Made by a program: the position numbers and the translations under genes. Positions 37,078 to 45,523 of a stretch of 64,000 nucleotides of DNA are shown here, in pieces; the first letter of the stretch is position 1; each line of letters starts with the position of its first letter. This DNA comes from Gammaproteobacteria bacterium (lineage in GTDB: Bacteria; Pseudomonadota; Gammaproteobacteria; Enterobacterales; Neiellaceae), in NCBI GenBank assembly GCA_017425245.1, contig JAFOOX010000052.1:1-64000 (forward strand), written 5' to 3'. The notes under the pieces were generated by a model. The model had not been told where the DNA came from, made no database searches, and was given only the letters and a program-made list of their open reading frames with translations.

Positions 37078-38900
37078 ACACCACTTCCGTCACCAACCGC
37101 AAAGCCACCGCGACACCCTGGCGGGAAACCTACCAGCAGCTCATGCGCGGCGTTGGCCCCCACGCTGCAGGTCTGCGTCTGAGCCTGATGGGTTTGCTAG
37201 CTGCTGCCATCCTGCAGGGGCTGGCGCTGGCCAGCATCGTGCCGCTATTTATGGCCGTGCTTACCGCTCAAGATACTCGCCAGGCGTTGCTGTGGTTAAT
37301 CACCACCACGCTGTTAATGCTGGCGTCAACGCTGTTGCGTTGGCGAGCCCAAGGTTTTGACTACGATGGTCGTATGGCCGACGCCACTCACCGCCTGCGT
37401 ACCCAGTTAGGTGAGCAGCTTAGACGCATGCCGCTAGAGCAACTCCAGGACAAGCGTAGCGGCGCCCTTACTGCCATGGTGTTAAACAATGTCGATGAGA
37501 ATCTGTGCTACACCCTGACCATTCTTAACCTGATTTTTACGGCGGTTGTTACCCCACTGGCAACAGCGTTGGCGCTGTTGGCCATCGACTGGCGCATGGC
37601 TGTGGCTTTATTACTTATCTTCCCCGCCATAGTGCCGCTCTATCGCTGGCGCCGCCCGGCCCTTGGGCGGGGTAAGCGCATCCTGGCCGACGCCCACCAG
37701 CAAGCCAGCGCCGATGCGCTGGAGTACACCCAAGGCTTACCGGTGCTGCGCTCAGCCTGCCAGGCCGGAGCGCGGGCAAGCAAACTGGCCGCCAGCTTCG
37801 TACGCCTGGAAACCATCCAGACCATTGGCCATCGCAAAGGAGCCCGGCCCAATATGCTGGTGGCTACCATTGTCGAGGTTGGACTGCTGCTGATCTTGGG
37901 GCTGGGGGTACTGTGGGTGCTGGATCACTCGATGGAGCTTGCAGTATTGGCCGGGCTTTTCGTGATCGTCGCACGGCTGATGGAGCCTCTTTCCACCTTT
38001 GTGCTCTATACCGCCATTCTTGAACTTATCGAAACCGCTTTAGAACGCATAGAGGCCTTGCTGGCCATTCCGCCTCTCGCTCAAAGCGCAATCCTTCCGC
38101 TGCCCACAACCTTTGATGTCAGCTTTGAACAAGTGACATTTCAATATGCCAACGCTGATACGCCGTCCATTGCCGGGCTGAGTGTCCACCTCCCGGCATG
38201 CAGCATGACCGCTCTCGTTGGGCCGTCAGGGTCCGGCAAAACCACGATGACGCGCTTACTGTTACGGCACTCCGATCCGCAAGTGGGGGCAGTTCGCATC
38301 GGTGGCGTTGACCTCAGGGCACTCCCCCCCGAGGAACTCAACACACTCATCTCAGTCGTGTTTCAGGATGTCTACCTGTTTGACGACAGTATTCTGGCCA
38401 ATATTCGAATGGCCAGACCTGATGCCTCAGACGAGCAGGTGTTGGCGGCTGCCGAGGCCGCTCAGTGTCGCGCCTTCATTGAGCGCTTGCCGCAGGGCTG
38501 GGACACCCGCATCGGTGATATCGGCGGACGACTATCCGGCGGCGAGCGTCAGCGCATCTCGATCGCGCGCGCACTACTCAAGGATGCACCAATCGTGATC
38601 CTCGATGAACCGACTGCGGCCCTGGATACGGAAAGCGAACTGGCGGTGCAACGCGCTATTGATGCACTGGTCAACAATAAAACGGTGATTGTGATCGCTC
38701 ACCGCCTATCCACCATCGTCGCCGCCAATCAGATTCTAGTGCTGGATGATGGCCGGCTCGTTGAGCAGGGTCGCCACGCCCAGTTGTTAGCCAATGGCGG
38801 TCGCTACCGCCGCATGTGGGATGCCCAACAGCAAGCCAAGCATTGGCAATTAGCGAGAGCCCACAACGTGGACAAAATAGCAGAGGAGATGCCAAGTTAA
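37074..38900 (+). CDS. ABC half-transporter (membrane plus ATPase), YbtQ-like
   Basis: 608 residues, same layout as its partner: membrane helices to about residue 310, then GPSGSGKTTMTRLLLRH, RLSGGERQRISIARALL and VILDEPTAALDTE. The pair is probably a heterodimer. The locus also has a FepBCDG-like importer, so this pair may handle export or a second route; direction is not decided by sequence. Confidence 0.88.
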   Translation: MNTTSVTNRKATATPWRETYQQLMRGVGPHAAGLRLSLMGLLAAAILQGLALASIVPLFMAVLTAQDTRQALLWLITTTLLMLASTLLRWRAQGFDYDGRMADATHRLRTQLGEQLRRMPLEQLQDKRSGALTAMVLNNVDENLCYTLTILNLIFTAVVTPLATALALLAIDWRMAVALLLIFPAIVPLYRWRRPALGRGKRILADAHQQASADALEYTQGLPVLRSACQAGARASKLAASFVRLETIQTIGHRKGARPNMLVATIVEVGLLLILGLGVLWVLDHSMELAVLAGLFVIVARLMEPLSTFVLYTAILELIETALERIEALLAIPPLAQSAILPLPTTFDVSFEQVTFQYANADTPSIAGLSVHLPACSMTALVGPSGSGKTTMTRLLLRHSDPQVGAVRIGGVDLRALPPEELNTLISVVFQDVYLFDDSILANIRMARPDASDEQVLAAAEAAQCRAFIERLPQGWDTRIGDIGGRLSGGERQRISIARALLKDAPIVILDEPTAALDTESELAVQRAIDALVNNKTVIVIAHRLSTIVAANQILVLDDGRLVEQGRHAQLLANGGRYRRMWDAQQQAKHWQLARAHNVDKIAEEMPS

Positions 38901-38912
38901 GTGGAGACGACG

Positions 38913-38946
38913 TTGGCAGGCACACCTTGCGAGGTAAGCCTGCCAA
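38913..38946. terminator. inverted repeat between the ABC pair and the ribosomal protein genes
   Basis: A perfect 9-bp stem (TTGGCAGGC/GCCTGCCAA) with a 16-nt loop lies between convergent transcription units. There is no strong T-run, so it is a candidate bidirectional terminator. Confidence 0.5.
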
Positions 38947-38958
38947 GCAGATGAAACA

Positions 38959-39084
38959 TCAACCCTGGCGTGCTTTAAAGCGGGGATTTGACTTGCAGAT
39001 CACGTAGATTTTTCCGCGTCGACGAACGACCTTGCAGTCCGGGTGGCGAGTTTTCGCAGTCTTAAGCGATGACAGAACCTTCAT
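38959..39084 (-). CDS. rpmJ2: ribosomal protein L36, zinc-independent paralogue (type B)
   Basis: A 41-residue protein, [17 protein letters not shown] at the start and [15 protein letters not shown] at the end, which matches YkgO/L36 type B. It lacks the full four-ligand zinc set of the primary L36 and replaces it in zinc-poor cells. It lies 1 bp after the L31-B gene, as ykgM-ykgO are paired in E. coli, where Zur represses them. Confidence 0.93.
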   Translation of the reverse strand: MKVLSSLKTAKTRHPDCKVVRRRGKIYVICKSNPRFKARQG

Positions 39085-39085
39085 T

Positions 39086-39349
39086 TCACTTTTTCCCTAA
39101 TTTACCGATGCCACCAAATTTTTTACCAAAAGCAGCGATGCGCCCTTCGGTTTGAACCACCTTCTGCTTGCCGGTGTAATGGGGATGCGACGCGCTGGAC
39201 ACGTCCAGTGTCACGTAGGGGTAGGTAGTGCCATCAATCCATGTGTGGGTTCGCGCTGTCTTAATGGTGGAGCCAACCAAGAAGTAGGCATCTGCCTGGA
39301 GGTCGTGAAACAGTACCTTGCGGTACTCAGGGTGAATATCTGGGCGCAT
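39086..39349 (-). CDS. rpmE2: ribosomal protein L31, zinc-independent paralogue (type B)
   Basis: 87 residues: [18 protein letters not shown], then [29 protein letters not shown], typical of L31 type B (YkgM) without the CxxC zinc motif of primary L31. It lets cells free zinc from ribosomes. No convincing Zur box is seen upstream; the region upstream (39350-39440) soon runs into transposon remnant sequence. Confidence 0.95.
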   Translation of the reverse strand: MRPDIHPEYRKVLFHDLQADAYFLVGSTIKTARTHTWIDGTTYPYVTLDVSSASHPHYTGKQKVVQTEGRIAAFGKKFGGIGKLGKK

Positions 39350-39439
39350 AAGGTGAAGTCATCCTAAGTGGGTAGATGTAAATAATACGCCAATGCAACC
39401 ATATATCAACTGCAGCCTGGATTCACGTTCCCGTCTCAC

Positions 39440-39559
39440 GCGTGAGCTTTACATCCCTTGCGGCGGCGACCACAGCTCACAAGAGACCCCCAAGTTAGTC
39501 AACCAGTCGAACCTGCACAGCGGGCGAGGCACCTGCTGGAGGGGCGACGTCAGAAATGA
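39440..39559 (+). pseudogene. decayed 3' end of a tniQ gene (copy 1)
   Basis: In the frame ending at the TGA at 39557 the residues QLTRDPQVSQPVEPAQ and RHLLEGRRQK align with the end of the intact TniQ (QLTRDLRYSPVEPPRR and RYLLEGSQK). A stop and an apparent indel occur upstream near 39443. Identity is clearly lower than in the adjacent toxin fragment. Confidence 0.65.
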
Positions 39560-39664
39560 ACCACAGGTTCCAAGGATGGGCAGCAGCGGTTGTGCCGGCG
39601 GGTTGACTCTGGCTACACTCTGGCCACGACCATGGAGGTCGTCACGCTCAATCAAGGAGGACCA

Positions 39665-39961
39665 ATGGGCCAGCCTGCACAACGCATTACCCTGATCGCC
39701 CCAGACGATGTTGCCACAGCCGTCTATCGACTGACCAAGAACCAATCTCTGGCCCGGGCGGTCGCCAATTCGGCGGCAATGGTGATGCGTGACGACATCA
39801 TTGACGCAGTCAAAGTTGAAAAGGGCATGATCGGCCTCGAAGAGTACGCTCTGGCTGCGCACCGCCGACGTCAGCACGCCAATCAGGTGATCGCATCATC
39901 CGGTTTGGCACGCTGCCAGTCAGCGCCGGGCTTGAGAGGACTTAGAAGGATCCTGACCTGA
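39665..39961 (+). pseudogene. AHH-toxin fragment fused to antisense tnsE sequence (copy 1)
   Basis: The start (AAGGAGG 6 nt upstream) and first ~76 codons equal those of the intact toxin gene at 44847. After AATCAGGTGATCGC at 39894 the sequence switches to the antisense of tnsE, giving a 98-codon frame. The catalytic AHH domain is lost. The join shares only one base (C), suggesting end joining or illegitimate recombination. Confidence 0.85.
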
Positions 39962-40095
39962 TGTTCCGTTGGGTTCTGTCCCCCACGCACCAAGGGGCCA
40001 AACCAGTTGATGTGCCAGACACGGGGACGCTGGTTTGGATCTGCATCCAGCTCTTCAAACTCTTTGACTCTGTAGGATCCGTGTCGGCTGGTCAT
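39895..40095 (-). pseudogene. tnsE 5' fragment (copy 1)
   Basis: The first 67 codons of the TnsE-like gene are present from the ATG at 40095 (SYRVKEFEELDADPNQRPRV and HINWFGPLVRGGQNPTEHQV), then cut at 39895. It differs from the intact copy by a handful of bases. Confidence 0.85.
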
Positions 40096-40173
40096 GGGCG
40101 TCCTTGCCATTCTCAACGATTGTTGTGAGTATCAAATGGCGTTGGTCATTATCAAATAGTGTGGTAACCCACA

Positions 40174-40178
40174 ACAGT
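40174..40178. repeat. 5-bp spacer between the two Tn7-like elements
   Basis: ACAGT separates the CCCACA end of copy 1 from the TGTGAAC end of copy 2. The 5 bp beyond the other end of copy 2 (52629-52633) are ACTGT, which differ only at the central base. Tn7-like insertion makes 5-bp duplications, so this is probably a mutated target duplication. Confidence 0.6.
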
Positions 40179-40255
40179 TGTGAACTACAGAATTATTTGA
40201 TAACGAAAACGGCGTGGACTGTTCATTTTTACAACATAAACTGATAACAGCGCTC
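40179..40255. repeat. transposon left end with TnsB-binding-type repeats
   Basis: TGTGAACTACAG at the tip is followed by ATTATTTGATAACG (40192-40205) and TAAACTGATAACAGC (40237-40251), two related repeats. The first aligns with the right-end repeat TATTTGATAATG. Confidence 0.75.
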
Positions 40256-40303
40256 GGACGGAAGACATTTTCCAGCGATCATTGAGACTGGTTGGAGGGA
40301 CTC

Positions 40304-40957
40304 TTGCCGGTACGTAAAATCCCCAAAAGCCACAGCAATGTAACCGGGATAGCCGCGTCCAGAAAGGCCTCGGGGCCTGCTGCCTTCGAGTCTACACTCG
40401 AGCGAGACCTGATCCAGCTGCTTGAGTTTGACCCGGATGTCATCGGCTACGAAGTGCAGCCCGTCTCCATCACCTGGTTTGACGCAGAGGGGGCAAAGCG
40501 CATCTACACGCCCGACATCCTCGCCAAGTACGCCGATCTGCGGCGCGTCCCCTGCCTGATGGAGGTCAAGTACCGCAAGGATCTCCGGGAGAACTGGCAG
40601 GAGCTAAAGCCCAAGTTCAAGGCTGCGATCCGTTACGCCAAGTCGTTGGGTTGGCGTTTTCAGATAGTCACCGAGAAAGAGATCCGAACCGAGCGTGTAG
40701 CCAATGTCCGATTTCTGTTGGGTTATCTGCGCCAGACTGTACCTGCGCCGCACCACACTGACAGTCTGCTAAAGGCAATGCAGCAACTGAGGCACTCCAC
40801 CCCCAAGGAGCTGCTGGTGACACTCAACGTTTCCGCCATGGAGCAGGCGACGCTTCTTCCCTCCTTGTGGTACCTGATCGCTCAGCGCCAGATCGTCACA
40901 GATCTGGATCGCCGCCTAACGATGGCTAGCCCAATTTGGTGGCCTGACCATGGCTGA
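40304..40957 (+). CDS. tnsA: transposase subunit TnsA (restriction-endonuclease fold)
   Basis: About 217 residues from a TTG at 40304 (GGAGGG just upstream); the frame is open from a TTG at 40292. TnsA makes the 5' strand cuts that give cut-and-paste transposition. The PD-(D/E)xK-type core is visible: FESTLERDLIQLL, IYTPDILAKYA and PCLMEVKYRKD. The stop overlaps tnsB by 8 bp. Presence of TnsA separates this element from replicative Tn5053-like elements. Confidence 0.9.
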   Translation: MPVRKIPKSHSNVTGIAASRKASGPAAFESTLERDLIQLLEFDPDVIGYEVQPVSITWFDAEGAKRIYTPDILAKYADLRRVPCLMEVKYRKDLRENWQELKPKFKAAIRYAKSLGWRFQIVTEKEIRTERVANVRFLLGYLRQTVPAPHHTDSLLKAMQQLRHSTPKELLVTLNVSAMEQATLLPSLWYLIAQRQIVTDLDRRLTMASPIWWPDHG

Positions 40958-42824
40958 CATACTGACGATCAAGCCTGGTAAGCAGGTCACTTTTCGGGGA
41001 AAGACGCTACGTATCTCGCGCGTGCACTCGATCAATGAGCTCGAGTTGATCGATGAACTCACCCGGGAGAAGGTCATTGCCCCGATTGCAGAAGTACGAC
41101 CTTGCACAACGTCAACGCAGAAGAAAAGGCGTGATCTCGCCGAGTTCGATGATCGGAAGTGGCAGCTCATGATGGCGCGCTTCAAGTCCATCAAGCCATT
41201 GCTGGAGAACCCTCACAGAACACGTGCAGACGTTGCAGCCTCGGCGACCGCCGCCAATGTTTCGGTCCCCACTCTCTATCGCTGGTTACGCGACTACAAC
41301 AACTCGGGCTGCGTTTCAGCTCTGGCGCGTACAGGACGCCGCGATGCGGGCCAGTCGCGCCTGTCCGAAGCCGTAGAAGTGATCATCAAAGACGTGATTG
41401 AGAGCGAATACCTCAGTCAGCAACGGCGTTCAATGCGGATGGTGACAGATGAAGTCTCGCGCCGCTGTCTCAAGGCGGGGCTATCCGTGCCTCACCCCAA
41501 CACCGTTCGTAGTCGCCTTAAGTCGCTGTCACCGGAGCTTGTTGCCAAACGCCGGAAGGGCCCTAAGGCCGCACAGCGCGATTTTCGCCCGATAAAAGGC
41601 AAGTTCCCCGGAGCGGACGGCCCGTTGGCGGTGGTCCAGATCGACCATACAGTCGTCGACATCATTCTGGTAGATGACAACTTCAGGCGTCCCATCGGTC
41701 GACCGACGATCACTCTGGCGTTTGATGTGTTCAGCCGGATGGTGACGGGGTTCTACGTCTCTTTTGATCCGCCAAGCGCCTTGTCGACAGGCCTGTGCCT
41801 CAGCCACGCCATACTACCGAAGGAAAAGTGGCTGTTTGAACGCAAAATTGATGGTGAGTGGCCCATCTGCGGCCTGCCGCGCAAGCTGCATGTCGACAAT
41901 GCCAAAGAATTTCGCGGAACCATGCTGACCAGAGCGTGTCAGGAATACCACATCGACATCGAATGGCGGCCGGTAGGACAACCGGGCTTCGGTGGGCATA
42001 TTGAGCGCGCGTTAGGAACCTTCTCCAAAGAGATTCACGGGCTGGCGGGGTCAACCTTTTCGAACGTACGTGACAAGGGTGACTACGATGCCGTTCGCAA
42101 TGCGGCGATGACGCTCAGCGAGTTCGAGACCTGGCTAACCAACTACATTGTCTGCGTCTACCACCTCAAGATGCATTCCGGAATCGGCACAACGCCCATG
42201 GCGATGTTTCGCCATGGCGTTATGGGTGATGAGCACACACCGGGATGGGGCCTGCCCCCTAGGGTGGCGGATGAGCAAAGGCTGAAGATCGACCTGATGC
42301 CGCTTGAAGAGCGAACGGTGCAGGATTATGGGGTGGTCATAGACGGCATTCACTACTACGACGACATCTTGCGCCCGTGGATCAATGCCACCGATCCGCA
42401 AGACAGCAAGCGTAAGCGCAAACTTCTGTTCCGCCGGGATCCGCGAGATCTCAGCCAGCTGTGGTTCTATGACCCGACTCTGGCGATGTACTTTCCGATT
42501 CGCTACCGAGATACCTCTCACCCGCCGATGAGCATATGGGAGCTGCGTGAGGCTCGACGGGTTCTGAGGGAAGATGGTAGGGCTAACATCGATGAGCATG
42601 CGATCTTTGAAGCGCTCCTGCGTATGCGTCAGCAAGAAGAAGACGCAAAAGCCAAAACCAAAAAAGCACTGCGATCACAGCAGAGACGCCAGGACCATCG
42701 TGCGCAGACTGCAACGGAGGCCCCATCCAACAACCAGCCATCAGTCGACCGCACGCTGCCGACGGACAGAGAGGTGACCACGACTACCCGCATCATTAAG
42801 CCATTTGATGATCTGGGGGACTGA
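40950..42824 (+). CDS. tnsB: DDE transposase TnsB
   Basis: 624 residues. N-terminal helix-turn-helix DNA-binding region (TAANVSVPTLYRWLRDYNN), then an RNase H-like integrase core with catalytic acidic residues in VVQIDHTVVDI, LHVDNAKEF and GFGGHIERALG. The C-terminal tail is basic and disordered and probably contacts TnsC. TnsB binds the element ends and does 3' strand cleavage and joining. Confidence 0.94.
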   Translation: MADILTIKPGKQVTFRGKTLRISRVHSINELELIDELTREKVIAPIAEVRPCTTSTQKKRRDLAEFDDRKWQLMMARFKSIKPLLENPHRTRADVAASATAANVSVPTLYRWLRDYNNSGCVSALARTGRRDAGQSRLSEAVEVIIKDVIESEYLSQQRRSMRMVTDEVSRRCLKAGLSVPHPNTVRSRLKSLSPELVAKRRKGPKAAQRDFRPIKGKFPGADGPLAVVQIDHTVVDIILVDDNFRRPIGRPTITLAFDVFSRMVTGFYVSFDPPSALSTGLCLSHAILPKEKWLFERKIDGEWPICGLPRKLHVDNAKEFRGTMLTRACQEYHIDIEWRPVGQPGFGGHIERALGTFSKEIHGLAGSTFSNVRDKGDYDAVRNAAMTLSEFETWLTNYIVCVYHLKMHSGIGTTPMAMFRHGVMGDEHTPGWGLPPRVADEQRLKIDLMPLEERTVQDYGVVIDGIHYYDDILRPWINATDPQDSKRKRKLLFRRDPRDLSQLWFYDPTLAMYFPIRYRDTSHPPMSIWELREARRVLREDGRANIDEHAIFEALLRMRQQEEDAKAKTKKALRSQQRRQDHRAQTATEAPSNNQPSVDRTLPTDREVTTTTRIIKPFDDLGD

Positions 42825-42826
42825 GC

Positions 42827-43729
42827 GTGAGTACACACCCATACCTGTTCCCCAAGGCACTAGCCGCACTGGCTCTAGAGGACGCGGAACGGATCCGCTA
42901 CATTCAGGAGGGGCAATGGATTGGTTACCCTAGAGCCCGGCTCATCCTCGGCAAAATGGAAGAGCTGTTGGCCCATCCCCGTGTCGACCGCATGCAGCAT
43001 TTGCTGATCGTCGCCGACAGCAACAACGGTAAGTCGCGCCTACTCACCCACTTTGCGAAACAGCACCCGCCAAGCGAGCGCGAAGACGGCCAAGCTGTCC
43101 ATATTCCGGTCCTTATGGTCGAGGCACCACCCCAACCCGATGAGGGACGCTTCTACAACCAGATCCTTGAAAGGCTATTTGTCCCCTACCGACCCAGTGA
43201 TCGGGTAGACAAAAAGCAGGTGATGGTGATGCGCCTGCTACGCGAAGTGGGCCTCAAAATGCTTATGGTGGACGAAGTGCATCATTTGCTGGCTGGCAGC
43301 ATGCACCGCCAGCGAGCATTCCTGAATGCCCTGAAGCATCTGGGCAACCAATTGCAGGTCAACATCGTTGCTGCCGGGATCCGCGACGCCTTTCACGCCA
43401 TCCAAACCGATCCTCAGCTGGCCAACCGGTTTCACATTGAGCAGCTGCCACTGTGGAAGAGTGACGACGAAGACTATGAGCGGCTTTTGTCGAGCTTTGA
43501 GGCCATCATCCCGCTACGCAACCCTTCCGGATTGGCCAACAACACCAAGCTCTGCCAACAGTTGCACATGATGAGTGAAGGGCTGATCGGTGAACTCTGG
43601 TCAATCATCAAGCTAGCAGCGGTCGCAGCTATCAAGGATGGCAGTGAGCGGATCACCATTGAGACCCTAAACAACCTCAACTGGATATCGCCGTCCCGGC
43701 GTAAGCGGCAAATGGACCATGGCCGTTGA
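42827..43729 (+). CDS. tnsC: AAA+ transposition regulator TnsC (TniB-like)
   Basis: 300 residues from a GTG 2 bp after the tnsB stop. Walker A is IVADSNNGKSRLLTHF (NNGKS variant as in the TniB group) and Walker B is MLMVDEVHHLLAG. It connects the target-site protein TniQ with TnsAB and normally controls target immunity. It is much shorter than Tn7 TnsC (555 aa), which is common in Tn7-like elements. Confidence 0.92.
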   Translation: MSTHPYLFPKALAALALEDAERIRYIQEGQWIGYPRARLILGKMEELLAHPRVDRMQHLLIVADSNNGKSRLLTHFAKQHPPSEREDGQAVHIPVLMVEAPPQPDEGRFYNQILERLFVPYRPSDRVDKKQVMVMRLLREVGLKMLMVDEVHHLLAGSMHRQRAFLNALKHLGNQLQVNIVAAGIRDAFHAIQTDPQLANRFHIEQLPLWKSDDEDYERLLSSFEAIIPLRNPSGLANNTKLCQQLHMMSEGLIGELWSIIKLAAVAAIKDGSERITIETLNNLNWISPSRRKRQMDHGR

Positions 43730-44741
43730 GCCTGAAGTGACGCATTGGCTGCCTGTTCATCCCAGCATGCTACCGGGGGAGAGCCTGTCATCCTGGCTGG
43801 TGCGAACGGCCCACGCCAATGGCCTCAAGGTCGAGACGTTCTGCCACCATCTATTTGGCCTGCAGCGCCCGGTCTGGAACCGGGACATTGACCGTCTGGG
43901 CCCCGAATGGCTGATAGCCACCATGGCCAAAGTCACGCCGATGACCGTCGAACAGATTCGTAGGGGAACATTGGCACTGTATGAAGGAAAGCTGTTCAAG
44001 CAGATACGGCACTCGGGGATCAACCCCGGCATTTTGCCCCTTCTGACCTACCACCGCAGATACCGGGGCCATGGCATTCAATATTGTCCCCTATGTCTCC
44101 AGCAGGATGAGAGGCCCTACTTCCGGCTAGCTTGGCGTATTGCCTACTACACCTTTTGCCCCCATCACATGGTCATGCTCCGGGATGAATGTCATGTGTG
44201 CGGTGCCGGAGTGGCATTTCACCGCATCGAACAGGGACGGCCAGAGCGACGCGACGTAGAAACCCTCGCCGAATGCTGGAACTGTGGGGCCGATTTGCGT
44301 CAAGCCCCGATCGAACCGATAACACCTTGGATCCGTGGGTCATTCGAACGCTGGCGCAAGCTCCTGCTCAACATCGAGAATGGCTTCCACAACGGCGGTG
44401 CGGTTGACTATTACGCCTTCGCCCTGGTCCGTCAGCTGTGCCGGATCATGCTGGGCAACAGGCGGCTGCCCAGCTTCTATTTCTACATCTGTCAGCGCAC
44501 CGGGCAGCCGCCGTGGCCGAGGGAGCGGTTCTCGCCACATGTTCTGGAGATGAACAGCATCGCCGTTCGTCATCATCTGATAGCGATGGCGTGGTGGCTG
44601 CTTGGTCGCGGCAAATCCAAACTGGCTCACGCACTGGCCATTGGAGAGCTACACCGCTCCCAGCTGACACGGGATCTCCGTTATTCCCCAGTCGAACCAC
44701 CACGGCGGGTGAGGTACCTGCTGGAAGGAAGTCAGAAATGA
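43719..44741 (+). CDS. tniQ: target-site selector TniQ/TnsD-like
   Basis: 340 residues. The TniQ start is GESLSSWLVRTAHANGLKVE; zinc-finger pairs follow in YCPLCLQQDE, FCPHHMVMLRDECHVCGAGV and AECWNCGADL. Such proteins bind a fixed chromosomal site and recruit TnsC. The right end lies in lipA, so this TniQ is predicted to recognise the lipA 3' coding region. It overlaps tnsC by 11 bp. Confidence 0.9.
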   Translation: MAVEPEVTHWLPVHPSMLPGESLSSWLVRTAHANGLKVETFCHHLFGLQRPVWNRDIDRLGPEWLIATMAKVTPMTVEQIRRGTLALYEGKLFKQIRHSGINPGILPLLTYHRRYRGHGIQYCPLCLQQDERPYFRLAWRIAYYTFCPHHMVMLRDECHVCGAGVAFHRIEQGRPERRDVETLAECWNCGADLRQAPIEPITPWIRGSFERWRKLLLNIENGFHNGGAVDYYAFALVRQLCRIMLGNRRLPSFYFYICQRTGQPPWPRERFSPHVLEMNSIAVRHHLIAMAWWLLGRGKSKLAHALAIGELHRSQLTRDLRYSPVEPPRRVRYLLEGSQK

Positions 44742-44846
44742 ACCGCAGGTTCCAAGGATGGGCAGCAGCGGTTGTGTCGGCGGGTTGACTCTGGCTACAC
44801 TCTGGCCACGACCATGGAGGTCGTCACGCTCAATCAAGGAGGACCA

Positions 44847-45521
44847 ATGGGCCAGCCTGCACAACGCATCACCCTGATCGCCCCAGACGATGTTGCCACA
44901 GCCGTCTATCGACTAACCAAGAACCAATCGCTGGCCCGGGCGGTCGCCAATTCGGCGGCAATGGTGATGCGTGACGACATCATTGACGCAGTGAAAGTTG
45001 AAAAGGGCATGATCGGCCTCGAAGAGTACGCTCTGGCTGCGCACCGCCGACGTCAGCACGCCAATCAGGTGATCGCCGAAGTGCTACGTCGCGGCGTATC
45101 GGCCAACGCTCCTCAAACGTCAACTGACATAGGCTGCTCGCAGTTAGCACGAAACATGGCCAAGGTAGGGCGCTTAAAGCCAGGGTCAGATGTTGAAGCG
45201 CATCATGTGGTGGCCAAGAAGGTTCCGAACGATTGGTGCGATGCATCCAGGGATATCTTGCGTGCCGTTGGCCTCGACCTCGACCATGAGGCCAATGGTG
45301 TGTGGTTACCCTCGTACAAGCGCCACGTCCCTCACCCGTTATACCCCTTCGCTTATGCGCACCGGCCGGTTCACCACAAGGAGTATTTCTTCAACGTGCA
45401 GGCTTGGCTGACTGACACCATCGCTGACGGACTGGATCGGCAAGCGGTGACTACGACCTTGCGGGCCATTGGTGAGCGGCTGCAGACTGGCACCTTCTTG
45501 ACCAAGCAAGCGGTGGCGTGA
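44847..45521 (+). CDS. AHH-domain nuclease toxin
   Basis: 224 residues from the ATG at 44847 (AAGGAGG 6 nt upstream). The N-terminal ~80 residues are an unrecognised helical domain (DDVATAVYRLTKNQSLARAV...). The C-terminal ~120 residues are an AHH nuclease of the HNH/EndoVII group: VEAHHVVAKK, ASRDILRAVGLDLDHEANGV and HHKEYF. Such domains usually sit at the tip of Rhs, PAAR or contact-dependent toxins, but here there is no delivery module. The next gene is Imm11-like, so the two form a toxin-immunity pair carried directly after tniQ. A truncated copy of the gene lies at 39665. Confidence 0.85.
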   Translation: MGQPAQRITLIAPDDVATAVYRLTKNQSLARAVANSAAMVMRDDIIDAVKVEKGMIGLEEYALAAHRRRQHANQVIAEVLRRGVSANAPQTSTDIGCSQLARNMAKVGRLKPGSDVEAHHVVAKKVPNDWCDASRDILRAVGLDLDHEANGVWLPSYKRHVPHPLYPFAYAHRPVHHKEYFFNVQAWLTDTIADGLDRQAVTTTLRAIGERLQTGTFLTKQAVA

Positions 45522-45523
45522 GC

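Larger units (their letters stand above)
39440..40173. mobile_element. remnant of a second Tn7-like element (copy 1)
   Basis: Three pieces lie in the same order and orientation as in the intact element: the decayed 3' end of tniQ, the AHH toxin 5' part, and the tnsE 5' part with a complete right end. The toxin part (to 39894) is about 98% identical to 44735-45076. The tnsE part (39895-40173) is about 97% identical to 52350-52628 without indels. Everything between toxin codon ~77 and the tnsE N-terminal ~67 codons is deleted. The tniQ piece is much more diverged. The unit ends in CCCACA at 40173. Confidence 0.85.

Noticed and set aside
39350-39420. Zur box upstream of rpmE2
   Set aside because: TGTAAATAATACGCCAATGCAACC is only vaguely similar to the Zur consensus and not palindromic.
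44847-45521. Rhs- or PAAR-delivered effector
   Set aside because: The AHH protein has no Rhs repeats, PAAR, MIX or signal peptide, and no secretion genes are in the window.
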